DNA from: WVWW01 sp041568335
GTDB taxonomy: Bacteria > Acidobacteriota > Polarisedimenticolia > Polarisedimenticolales > Polarisedimenticolaceae
Direction of reading: 5' to 3'
Length of the DNA: 20,720 nt
Assembly (NCBI GenBank): GCA_041568335.1
Contig: JBFFZZ010000022.1
Span: 1 to 20,720, forward strand
Positions 7,923-14,579 of this stretch are shown one piece after another; the stretch's first letter is position 1; each line of letters opens with the position of its first letter. A program made the position numbers and the translations under genes. Under the pieces are notes generated by a model. The model searched no databases. It had not been told where the DNA came from and was given only the letters and a program-made list of their open reading frames with translations.

Positions 7923-9062
7923 ACGAGTCTTCTTGATCAACAACCGCTCGCCGAGTTCGACGGAGGCGAGCACGTCGACGATCCGCCGCGCGGCGTCGCC
8001 GTCCCCGTAGGGGTTGGTCATCCCGCGAAGCGACTCCCCGAACTCCTTCGAATAGGCCCGTGACAACGCCTCGGAGATCGCCTCCACGGTGGGCTCGGCG
8101 TCGAGGATGTTCGCCGCCCGCTCGCGGCCCCGCTGGCGCATGCCGACGTTGACGCAGGGCAAGGCAAGCGACGGGCTCTCCATGATCCCGCTCGACGAGT
8201 TGCCGAGCATTGCGGAAGCCGTCGAGAGCAGGCTCCAGTAACGCAGCGGGTGCAGGTTGACGAACAGGTGCGCATCGTCGCGCGCGTCGCAGAACCTGTC
8301 CGCTCGGTTGTGCAGCTCGCGGCTCCCGGCATCCGCGTTGGGGAAACAGATAACGATCTGCCCTCGGTGACGCTCCAGCGCGCCGAACAGCGCGTCGGTC
8401 TCGTAGAGCGTGTCCCGGGCCAACGTGACCGGGTGGTAGGCCACGACCAGCGGATCGTCGAGCGAGATTCCGAGCGCCTCCTCCAAAGCACCCTTCGGAA
8501 TGCGTTCGTTGCGCGTCAGGTGATCGATCGAAGGGGCCCCCGTGCGGTGGACCCGCCAGGGCTCTTCCCCCATCGCGATCACGCGGCGCTTCGCCGTTTC
8601 CGTCGGCGTGAAGTGCAGGTGGCTCATCTTCGTCAAAGCGTTGCGTACCGCATCGTCGATCGCACCCTCCGAGACCTCGCCGCCTTCGATGTGGGCGATC
8701 GGGATGCGCAACGCGAGCGCCACCGACGCGGGTGCCAGCATCTCGTAGCGATCGGCGATCAGTAGCAGGATGTCCGGGCGTAGACGGCCGAGGACCTCGG
8801 CGAGCCCCAGCGTGGCGACGCCGATCGTCTTCGCCATCCCCACGTCGGTATCGGAGCTGAGCAGGCATTCGACGCGCTCATCGACGGTGAAGCCGTCGTT
8901 CTCTATCTCGCCAACCGCGGCACCGAACTCTTCGGCAAGCTGCGCCCCGGTGGCGATCAACTTCAAATCGACCCCCGGGTGTTCCCTCAGGTCGTGTAGC
9001 ACCCAGTAGAGGTGGCTGTAGTCGGCGCGTGACGTGGTCACGACTGTGATGTGACGTTGCAC
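7917..9062 (-). CDS. neuC: UDP-N-acetylglucosamine 2-epimerase, hydrolysing (NeuC-type)
   Basis: Hydrolysing 2-epimerases convert a UDP-HexNAc (UDP-GlcNAc in NeuC) to the 2-epimer plus UDP, the first step toward sialic or related nonulosonic acids. The fold is GT-B-like and cytosolic. Signature segments are VVTTSRADYSHLYWVL at the N-terminus, ADRYEMLA, HIEGGEVSEGAIDDAVRNALTKMSHLHF, YHPVTL, and GNSSSGIMESPSLALPCVNVGMRQRGR in the UDP-binding C-terminal half. I place the start at GTG 9062 (381 residues, the family's usual length), with GGGAG about 10 bases upstream; it begins MQRHITVVTTSRADY, as relatives do. Upstream ATGs at 9140 and 9137 would add a 26-residue, low-similarity extension and overlap a candidate -10. 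No neuA, neuB or other sialic-acid gene is in the window. NeuC versus the legionaminic-acid homologue cannot be separated here. Confidence 0.88.
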   Translation of the reverse strand: MQRHITVVTTSRADYSHLYWVLHDLREHPGVDLKLIATGAQLAEEFGAAVGEIENDGFTVDERVECLLSSDTDVGMAKTIGVATLGLAEVLGRLRPDILLLIADRYEMLAPASVALALRIPIAHIEGGEVSEGAIDDAVRNALTKMSHLHFTPTETAKRRVIAMGEEPWRVHRTGAPSIDHLTRNERIPKGALEEALGISLDDPLVVAYHPVTLARDTLYETDALFGALERHRGQIVICFPNADAGSRELHNRADRFCDARDDAHLFVNLHPLRYWSLLSTASAMLGNSSSGIMESPSLALPCVNVGMRQRGRERAANILDAEPTVEAISEALSRAYSKEFGESLRGMTNPYGDGDAARRIVDVLASVELGERLLIKKTRP

Positions 9063-9104
9063 TTCGGTACGGCTCCCTGCTGGCGCGAAATCGGGGCTTT
9101 TCTG

Positions 9105-9120
9105 TTTTGACGGATCAAAA
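9105..9120. promoter_or_regulatory. Candidate operator: AT-rich inverted repeat TTTTGA-CGGA-TCAAAA
   Basis: A perfect 6-bp dyad with a 4-base spacer lies between the divergent epimerase and YfcC-type carrier genes, about 43 bases upstream of the epimerase GTG. Its AT content stands out against the GC-rich surroundings. It could bind a dimeric regulator controlling one or both genes. The spacing (TTGA-N4-TCAA) differs from the FNR/CRP-type TTGAT-N4-ATCAA pattern, so no regulator family is assigned. Confidence 0.35.
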
Positions 9121-9135
9121 TGAGACCGCCGAAAC

Positions 9136-9141
9136 ATCATA
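9136..9141 (-). promoter_or_regulatory. Candidate -10 element for the epimerase gene
   Basis: The minus strand reads TATGAT, one mismatch from TATAAT. It would start transcription near 9129 and place the TTTTGA-CGGA-TCAAAA dyad just downstream of the start site, a typical repressor position. The -35 region is poor. It overlaps the in-frame ATGs that would otherwise extend the epimerase. Confidence 0.3.
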
Positions 9142-9161
9142 GCGTGTTGGAGAATTTGAGC

Positions 9162-9167
9162 TATACT
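9162..9167 (+). promoter_or_regulatory. Candidate -10 element for the YfcC-family gene
   Basis: TATACT matches TATAAT at five of six positions and lies about 40 bases upstream of the carrier's ATG, leaving room for the SD GCGGAGGA at 9186-9193. No convincing -35 is present at 17-base spacing, so the promoter would be weak or activator-dependent. Confidence 0.35.
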
Positions 9168-9203
9168 CCCGCGTCTTTCTTATCCGCGGAGGATCTCACC
9201 CCG

Positions 9204-10595
9204 ATGTCCAAGCCCAAGTTCCGCGTCCCCCACACCCTCGTCCTGCTCGTCGGGATGATCCTGCTCGCCCAGGTGCTGTCCTATGTTCTCCCGCAGGGCG
9301 AGTTCGAACGCGCGACGGCGATGGTCGGCGGAAGTGAGCGCGAGGTCGTGGTACCCGACTCCTTTGCGCCGGCCGAGCAGCGGGTGAGCTTGCGGATCTG
9401 GCATGCGTTGACGGCGATCCCTCGGGGATTTGCGGACGCTCAGGACGTCATCTTCTTCGTGTTCATCGTCGGGGGCGCGTTCGGCGTGTTCCGCGCCACC
9501 GGAGCCGCCGATGCCCTGATCGGTTCGGTGCTGCGGCACATGGGTACCCGGCCCACGGCTTTGATCATCAGCGGTATCGCACTCTTCATGGTCGGATCGA
9601 GCACGATCGGCATGGCCGAAGAGTACCTGCCGTTCGTCCCCATACTCATCACGTTGTGCATTGCTCTGGGCTATGACGCGGTCACCGCGGTGGCCATCAT
9701 GACCGTCGGTTATGCCATCGGATACGGCACGGCGGTAATCAATCCCTTCACCGTGATCATCGCGCAGAACGTCGCGGGGATCGAACCTTCGTCGGGGATG
9801 GCTTTTCGTGTCGTCCTCGGCGTCGTCTTCCTCGTGGTCGGGGTCCATCACGTCTTGAAGTACGCCAACAAGGTGAAGGCCAACCCGGCGGCGAGCCTGG
9901 TCGCCGATATCGAACCGGACGCCTCCACCACGGAGGTCCACGATGTCCGGATGGAGCCCCGGCACGTGGTCGCACTCGTCGCGATCATCGCGACCATCGG
10001 TCTGCTCGTCTGGGGCATCAAGGTCCACGGGTGGTACATGGAAGCCATGGGCGCCATTTTTCTCGCACTCACCATCCTGCTCGGAGCGCTCGGGGGTCTC
10101 GGCCTCGACGGGACCGCGAAGAAGTTCTGCTCGGGTGCGGCCGAGTTCACCAGCATGGCCTTGCTGATCGGGTTCGCCCGCACGATCAAGACGGTGCTCG
10201 ATGACGGCCAGATCATCGACACGATCATCCACGGGATCTCGGGTCCGCTGCAATCGGCCGGAGCCTACGCCTCCGCCGTCGGGATGTATTTCGTCCAGTC
10301 GGCCTGCAACCTGTTCATCCCGTCCGGCAGCGGTCAGGCCTACGTCACGATGCCTCTGATGGCACCGCTGGCCGATCTGTCCGGCGTGTCACGCCAGGTC
10401 GCCGTCCTTGCCTACCAGTTCGGCGACGGGTTCACGAACATCCTCGTCCCGACCAATGCGGTGTTGATCGGCATCCTCACGCTGGCGAAGATCCCTTACG
10501 AACGCTGGTTGCGGTTCATCCTGCCGTTCATGATCAAGGTCTGGATCGTCGGCTCGCTTGCGCTCGTCGTCGCGGTCGCCATCGGCTACGAATAA
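9204..10595 (+). CDS. yfcC: YfcC-family membrane carrier (putative amino-acid / C4-dicarboxylate transporter)
   Basis: This 463-residue inner-membrane protein has about 11-12 hydrophobic segments and belongs to the YfcC group of the ion-transporter superfamily that includes DcuC-type carriers and arginine/ornithine antiporter-like proteins. Family-specific blocks are VIFFVFIVGGAFGVFRATGA, SSTIGMAEEYLPFVPILI, and the conserved stretch with FIPSGSGQAYVTMPLMAPL, LAYQFGDGFTNILVPTNAV and LAKIPYERWL. A hydrophilic cytoplasmic loop with acidic residues (about 220-250) separates the two halves. I chose ATG 9204 (MSKPKFRVPHT), with SD GCGGAGGA 10 bases upstream; an ATG at 9120 in the same frame would run through the promoter region. 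The gene is divergent from the epimerase. The substrate is not deducible: family members have been annotated for basic amino acids, peptides or dicarboxylates without firm proof. Confidence 0.88.
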   Translation: MSKPKFRVPHTLVLLVGMILLAQVLSYVLPQGEFERATAMVGGSEREVVVPDSFAPAEQRVSLRIWHALTAIPRGFADAQDVIFFVFIVGGAFGVFRATGAADALIGSVLRHMGTRPTALIISGIALFMVGSSTIGMAEEYLPFVPILITLCIALGYDAVTAVAIMTVGYAIGYGTAVINPFTVIIAQNVAGIEPSSGMAFRVVLGVVFLVVGVHHVLKYANKVKANPAASLVADIEPDASTTEVHDVRMEPRHVVALVAIIATIGLLVWGIKVHGWYMEAMGAIFLALTILLGALGGLGLDGTAKKFCSGAAEFTSMALLIGFARTIKTVLDDGQIIDTIIHGISGPLQSAGAYASAVGMYFVQSACNLFIPSGSGQAYVTMPLMAPLADLSGVSRQVAVLAYQFGDGFTNILVPTNAVLIGILTLAKIPYERWLRFILPFMIKVWIVGSLALVVAVAIGYE

Positions 10596-10626
10596 GAAAA
10601 GGGCCGCAGCCTTCGCCGCGACCCTT
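10591..10626 (-). terminator. Intrinsic terminator of the TonB-C-domain gene
   Basis: Read on the minus strand, a roughly 12-bp imperfect stem with two mismatches (AAGGGTCGCGGC...GCTGCGGCCCTT, 10626-10599) is followed by the T-rich tract TTTTCTTATT. It begins 23 bases after the gene's stop. The tract contains the complement of the YfcC gene's TAA stop (10593-10595). On the plus strand no T run follows, so its effect on the carrier transcript is doubtful. Confidence 0.7.
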
Positions 10627-10649
10627 GCACATCAGAAGCTCGCTCGTCG

Positions 10650-11357
10650 TTATCGACGACCGCCGTAGCCCCTCCGCGTCGGAGGCGGAGGCGTCGAGCG
10701 AGTATCGGTCACCGGCACGTTGTGCACGGAAACCGGGTTCTCACCGTTGAACTGGATCATGTCGCTTTTGTCGTAGATGCAGCGTGCCTTCGAGCTGGGA
10801 TCGCACGGCGGCATGTCGTAAGCGTTGATCCGTGTGCGGTTGTCGACGTGGTCCGCGGTGCTGTTGAACGCCTCTTGCCAGGTCTTGTCGACGGCCGTGT
10901 CCATGAACTTGACCGCGTAGTGGCGTGCCGAGGTCTCGACGAAGACGAACCCCTCGGGGGCGCGCAGCGTCGGCGGCGAGAAGGCCAGCCGGACCACCGT
11001 GGCGGTTTCGATCGCTTCCCCACCCTTCAGGGCCGGGTGGAAACGCCACCTCTTGACGGCATCCGTCGCGGCTTGCTCGAAGCCCATGTCCGGGACGCTC
11101 GTATTGAGGACGTGGACGTCACCGACCTTGCCGGTGTCGAGCACCTGCAGCGACACGACGACTTCGGCATGGAGACCGGAGACCCTCGCGGTGGCCGGGT
11201 AGTACGGCTGTAACTGCGAGCCTCGTTTGACCTCGGCCAGCGTCACACCGTCAACGACAGTCCGGTCCAGTGGGGCCTTCTTCTTGGCAAGCGCTGGAGT
11301 CATTGTCAACGCCACGAAGAGCGTCGCCAGAAGCGCCAATTTGAATAAGTTGCGCAT
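10650..11357 (-). CDS. Exported protein with TonB C-terminal-like domain
   Basis: A 235-residue protein begins with a clear Sec signal peptide (MRNLFKLALLATLFVALTMTPALA, predicted cut after residue 24, then KKK). Residues about 45-128 match the energy-transducer TonB C-terminal fold: YYPATARVSGLHAEVVVSLQ, GKVGDVHVLN, and FEQAATDAVKRWRFHPALKGG with the typical WRFxPA block. Unlike classical TonB it has no proline-rich spanning region, and its hydrophobic N-terminus looks cleavable, so it is probably a free periplasmic protein rather than a proton-motive-force coupler. The C-terminal 100 residues are unrecognised and end in a Pro/Arg/Gly-rich tail (TPPPPTRRGYGGRR). The start at 11357 is certain: a very strong SD (11362-11375) precedes it by 4 bases. 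The gene is divergent from the DUF1499-like gene and has its own terminator. Its partner receptor, if any, is not in the window. Confidence 0.8.
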   Translation of the reverse strand: MRNLFKLALLATLFVALTMTPALAKKKAPLDRTVVDGVTLAEVKRGSQLQPYYPATARVSGLHAEVVVSLQVLDTGKVGDVHVLNTSVPDMGFEQAATDAVKRWRFHPALKGGEAIETATVVRLAFSPPTLRAPEGFVFVETSARHYAVKFMDTAVDKTWQEAFNSTADHVDNRTRINAYDMPPCDPSSKARCIYDKSDMIQFNGENPVSVHNVPVTDTRSTPPPPTRRGYGGRR

Positions 11358-11361
11358 CGTA

Positions 11362-11375
11362 CTCCTCCTCCTCCT
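11362..11375 (-). promoter_or_regulatory. Extended Shine-Dalgarno tract of the TonB-C-domain gene
   Basis: The minus strand carries a tandem AGG/GGA repeat, AGGAGGAGGAGGAG, ending 4 bases before the ATG at 11357. It offers several overlapping registers of the anti-SD target AGGAGG, so initiation should be strong. It clearly fixes the gene start. Confidence 0.75.
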
Positions 11376-11579
11376 GAACGGTCCCCTCAACTCCGATCGA
11401 GTTTTATCTCCGCGTTCGATGATCAAGGTGTATCGCGTCCCGCGATCGGGGTCAACCCTCGGCCGGGCGATTCGAACGAGGATCGCGGCCCCCCACCATC
11501 GCATCGAGAAAAGCCCGGAAAGTGGCACGAAACGGACTCCACCGCTTACCATGGGTGCGACGGGAATGGGGACACCCCC

Positions 11580-12113
11580 ATGGAACGAAACGGAGAAACC
11601 GTGATCTGGAGCGATCCCAAGGTCAAGCACAGAGTCCGCACGGCGGGCATCTGGGCCGCCCTCCTCGTCGCGTACATCCTCATCGGGATCGATGACTGGG
11701 GCCGTGATTGGGTCGAGCACGAAGCCACGCTGCGGTTCGAACCGCAACAGCCCCGCGTCGCCCGGTTGCTCGCCGCGCCTCCCGGTCACCCCAATCACGT
11801 GTCGATATCCGAGTGGTCCGCCGCGGTGCAGTGGGCGGGCAAACGGATCAAGAATCTGGACTTCGCGGGTGAAGCCGCGGACGACGACACGCTGATCCTC
11901 AAGTTCGTCCGGACCCATCGGCTGCTCCGTCTACGGGATGACCTGACGGTGAAAGTGACCCGCGTCGGATCGGAGCAACGGATCGAAACCCATGCGAAAG
12001 CCCGCCTCGGGATTGCCGACCTCGGCCGCAATCCCAAGACCATCCGTCGGTTGTACGCCGAGCTCGAGGACGTGCTGGCCGAATCCAACCTGGTCTCGGC
12101 GATCGGTTTGTAG
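11580..12113 (+). CDS. DUF1499-like membrane-anchored protein
   Basis: This 177-residue protein has one hydrophobic segment (residues about 22-38, AGIWAALLVAYILIGI) and a following soluble domain. The C-terminal part, with RIETHAKARLGIADLGRNPKTIRRLYAEL, matches the hallmark of DUF1499 proteins (a lipid-associated-looking fold with vrSrSRvGxsDlGxNaxRI). The upstream LKFVRTHRLLRLRDDLTVKV corresponds to the family's middle strands. The biochemical role of DUF1499 is not established. The start is uncertain: ATG 11580 is used here, but GTG 11601 has the better SD (GGAGA, 4 bases upstream) and would remove seven residues. The metallopeptidase gene follows after 2 bases, so the two are almost certainly co-translated. 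The 222 bases upstream, shared with the divergent TonB-C-domain gene, hold no promoter I can defend. Confidence 0.75.
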   Translation: MERNGETVIWSDPKVKHRVRTAGIWAALLVAYILIGIDDWGRDWVEHEATLRFEPQQPRVARLLAAPPGHPNHVSISEWSAAVQWAGKRIKNLDFAGEAADDDTLILKFVRTHRLLRLRDDLTVKVTRVGSEQRIETHAKARLGIADLGRNPKTIRRLYAELEDVLAESNLVSAIGL

Positions 12114-12115
12114 AC

Positions 12116-13177
12116 GTGAAGGCCTGGATCGTCATCGGATTGCTCCTGGCCGCCGGCATTCCGGCTCACGCGCAGCACGACGACGACGACGACACGCGGG
12201 ACTACGAGGAACAGGACCGTCGCTACCTCGAACGGTTGCAGTCCACACAGCAGAAGAGCATCGGGCCCGCGGCGATCGTCGATCCGTCCGCCGCGTTCCT
12301 GGAGGTTGCCGAGAGACTGGTCCGCGACCGTAACTACAGCTCGGCGCGAACGGCGCGGTACTTCGTGCAGTCGGATGACCCACGGCTCGACGCCCGGGCC
12401 ACGGCGGAGCTCCTCGAGGCGTTTCGCGACTACTTCGACGCCTTTTGGGACGGGCGCATCGAGCTCGGGTCGTATGACAAACAGTCGCGCGTTTTCCTTC
12501 TTTACTCCTTCTACAAGTACAACCAACTCCTCACCGGAGACTTCCGCTTCAGCGTGCAACGGCCGCAGGGTCACTACGGCTCGCTCTACGATGCGATCAG
12601 CCTGCACTCCGACGCCGACGGCGGGCCCGGGGGGACACCCGACGCGCTGATCCACGAAGCGACGCATCAGCTCGTGGACCAACGGATCTTCGGCGGCCGG
12701 CCCCCTGCGGTCTACTGGCTCACCGAGGGGTTGGCCAGCTACTTCGGTTACACGTTCCTGGACGCCGAGGCAGGCTTCCAGGAGGGCCAGGTCGGCGGCA
12801 AGTCGGTCGCGATCTTCAACGGTCTGCGCGAGCAAACGGGTCAGGAAGCCAGGCGGCTGCTCAAGGAAACGGGCAAGGGGTTCAAGGCCTACGCCAAGAC
12901 GCGCGACGATCCACTCGTCGCCGAGCTGCTGGCGATCGATACGCCCGGCGTTTTTTACGGCGAAGACCGGGAGCTGAACTACACCGCCTCCTGGTTGCTG
13001 GTGCACCTGCTGTTCCACGCCGAGGAGGGCCGCTTCGAAGACGGCTTCCTCCGTTACCTCCGCCGCGCAGCCACCGGTGACGCTGCACCCTCCGTCCTCT
13101 ACGACGAGATCGGCCTGGACGCCGCCACGCTGCAGACGGCGCTCGAGCGCCACGCCAAGACGCTCAAGGCACGCTAG
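12116..13177 (+). CDS. Exported gluzincin-type metallopeptidase (HExxH...E), DUF1570-like
   Basis: A 353-residue exported protein starts at GTG 12116, 2 bases after the previous stop. The Sec signal peptide MKAWIVIGLLLAAGIPAHA is probably cut before Gln20, and an acidic run (HDDDDD) follows at once. The zinc-peptidase motif HEATH is at residues 180-184, with the third ligand expected at Glu204 in WLTEGLASYFGY; the 20-residue gap and the W-L-T/S-E-G-L-A pattern are typical of gluzincins such as DUF1570 and M1-like proteins. The core is preceded by an all-helical region (residues 55-145) and followed by a helical tail containing NYTASWLLVHLL, a common DUF1570 feature. It likely acts in the periplasm or outside the cell. 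The substrate is unknown. No SD is evident, consistent with coupling to the DUF1499-like gene. Confidence 0.82.
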   Translation: MKAWIVIGLLLAAGIPAHAQHDDDDDTRDYEEQDRRYLERLQSTQQKSIGPAAIVDPSAAFLEVAERLVRDRNYSSARTARYFVQSDDPRLDARATAELLEAFRDYFDAFWDGRIELGSYDKQSRVFLLYSFYKYNQLLTGDFRFSVQRPQGHYGSLYDAISLHSDADGGPGGTPDALIHEATHQLVDQRIFGGRPPAVYWLTEGLASYFGYTFLDAEAGFQEGQVGGKSVAIFNGLREQTGQEARRLLKETGKGFKAYAKTRDDPLVAELLAIDTPGVFYGEDRELNYTASWLLVHLLFHAEEGRFEDGFLRYLRRAATGDAAPSVLYDEIGLDAATLQTALERHAKTLKAR

Positions 13178-13205
13178 CGCCGAATCCGCTATCGTCTTTC
13201 TCTTT
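13175..13205 (+). terminator. Possible weak terminator after the metallopeptidase gene
   Basis: A short 5-bp stem (TAGCG/CGCTA, 13175-13179 with 13187-13191), whose left arm includes the stop codon, is followed by the pyrimidine-rich, T-rich stretch TCGTCTTTCTCTTT. The stem is weak, so read-through into the MATE gene is plausible. Confidence 0.3.
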
Positions 13206-13206
13206 C

Positions 13207-13228
13207 GCGCGCCCGCTTTCCGGCGCGC
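13207..13228 (+). other. GC hairpin in the leader of the MATE gene
   Basis: GCGCGCC (13207-13213) pairs with GGCGCGC (13222-13228) around an 8-base loop, ending 13 bases before the ATG at 13242. No T run follows, so it is not an intrinsic terminator. It could influence initiation, since the SD of this gene is weak, or may simply reflect GC-rich composition. Confidence 0.3.
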
Positions 13229-13241
13229 TCCCGGTTGAGCC

Positions 13242-14573
13242 ATGTTGCGCCCCGCACGCGAAGAGCTCCGATCCCTGTTGGTGTTGACCGTTCCCGTGGT
13301 CATCGCCGAGCTCGGCTGGGTCGCGATGGGTGTCGTCGACACGCTGATGGTCGGCCGGCTCGGCGACTATGCCATCGGATCCGTCGGTGTCGGCCGGGCT
13401 CTGTTCTTCTGCGTCGCGGTCTTCGGGATCGGTCTGCTGCTCGGCCTCGACACGGTGATTGCGAATTCCTTCGGCGCCGGGAACCTGGAGCGCTGCCGAT
13501 CCGCACTGTGGCACGGCGTGATCCTCGCCGCCGTCATCTCCGTTCCGCTGACGTTGTTGATCCGCTTGTTGGCGCGCGGGCTCGGCGGTTGGGGGGTCGA
13601 CCCGAACGTCCTCGGCCCGACCGTGGCGTACACCAAGGTGGTCGCCTGGTCGGTGCTCCCGATGCTCCTGTACTCCGCGGTGCGGCGCTACCTGCAGGCC
13701 ATGGATCGAGTCGTCCCGGTGATGGTGGCCCTCGTCTCCGCCAACGCCGTCAACGTCCTGGCCAACTGGGTCCTGATTTTCGGCAATCTCGGCGCACCTC
13801 CGATGGGTGTACGCGGCGCCGCCTGGGCGACCGTCATCTCGATGGCCTACATGGCGCTGTTTCTGGGGATCGCGGCATGGTGGCACGCGGCGAGGCTCGA
13901 CCTGTCGTCGCCGTTCCGTTGGGCCGTCGAGCGCGCGATGGTCGCGCGGTTGCTGACGCTCGGTCTGCCCGCGGCTTTTCAGTTGTTGCTCGAGGTCGGC
14001 GTCTTCTGCCTGGCGACGGTCCTGGCAGGACGGCTGGAGCCGGCCGCCCTGGCGGCGCACCAGATAGCGATCAACGTCGCGAGCACGACCTACATGGTGC
14101 CGCTCGGCATCTCGCAAGCGACCTGCGTACGGGTCGGCCACAAGCTCGGTGGCGGCGATCCGGCCGCGGCACGCCGTGTCGGCTGGATGGGGATCGGACT
14201 CTCGTCGACGTTCATGTCGCTCGCGGCGGTAGCGTTCATCGCGTTCCCGCGGTTCTTCATCTCCTTGTGGGAAGCAAGTCCGCGGGCGGTCTCGGTCGGG
14301 GTGACGCTGTTTATCGCGGCGGCCGTCTTCCAGCTGTTCGACGGGCTTCAGGTGACGGCAATCGGCGCGCTCCGCGGTCTGGGAGACACCCGCTCCGCGT
14401 TGTACTGGAACTTCATCGGTTACTGGTTGATCGCGTTGCCGATCGGCTACGGCCTGTGTTTCCCCTACGGTCTGGGCGCGCTCGGTCTGTGGATCGGATT
14501 CTGCGCCGGGCTGATGGTCTGCGGGGTCGCCTTGGTCCGCCGCTGGGCTATCGCCTCCCGCATGACCCGTTGA
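13242..14573 (+). CDS. MATE family efflux transporter
   Basis: This 443-residue inner-membrane exporter belongs to the NorM/DinF-like MATE family, which couples Na+ or H+ influx to export of cationic drugs or metabolites. Two homologous halves of about six helices each are visible. The first has LTVPVVIAELGWVAMGVVDTLMVGRLG, the family's N-terminal signature, and NWVLIFGNLGAPPMGVRGAAWATVIS. The second has LGLPAAFQLLLEVGVFCLATVLAG, AAHQIAINVASTTYMVPLGI, ATCVRVGHKLG and QVTAIGALRGLGDTR. The length is typical and the reading frame intact. The start at ATG 13242 fits the family although its SD is poor. The substrate cannot be inferred. The gene runs into the convergent aminotransferase gene with only 6 bases between the two stop codons. 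Confidence 0.93.
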   Translation: MLRPAREELRSLLVLTVPVVIAELGWVAMGVVDTLMVGRLGDYAIGSVGVGRALFFCVAVFGIGLLLGLDTVIANSFGAGNLERCRSALWHGVILAAVISVPLTLLIRLLARGLGGWGVDPNVLGPTVAYTKVVAWSVLPMLLYSAVRRYLQAMDRVVPVMVALVSANAVNVLANWVLIFGNLGAPPMGVRGAAWATVISMAYMALFLGIAAWWHAARLDLSSPFRWAVERAMVARLLTLGLPAAFQLLLEVGVFCLATVLAGRLEPAALAAHQIAINVASTTYMVPLGISQATCVRVGHKLGGGDPAAARRVGWMGIGLSSTFMSLAAVAFIAFPRFFISLWEASPRAVSVGVTLFIAAAVFQLFDGLQVTAIGALRGLGDTRSALYWNFIGYWLIALPIGYGLCFPYGLGALGLWIGFCAGLMVCGVALVRRWAIASRMTR

Positions 14574-14579
14574 TCTCGG

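Noticed and set aside
5287..8868. A 1,193-codon open frame on the minus strand spanning the deacylase region and the epimerase
   Set aside because: It is antisense to well-identified genes for much of its length, is extremely Arg/Pro/Asp-rich, matches no family, and is expected from GC-rich coding DNA read on the opposite strand.
9105..9120. Reading the dyad as an FNR/CRP-type site
   Set aside because: Half-site spacing does not match TTGAT-N4-ATCAA, so the regulator family is left open.
9180..10253. A 357-codon minus-strand frame opposite the YfcC-family gene
   Set aside because: Its Asp/Arg/His-rich translation is the typical antisense shadow of a hydrophobic membrane-protein gene; no SD or family motifs.
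11523..11537. TGGCACG resembling a sigma-54 -24 element upstream of the DUF1499-like gene
   Set aside because: The required -12 TTGC at 4-base spacing is absent (GGAC instead), so it is not a credible sigma-54 promoter.
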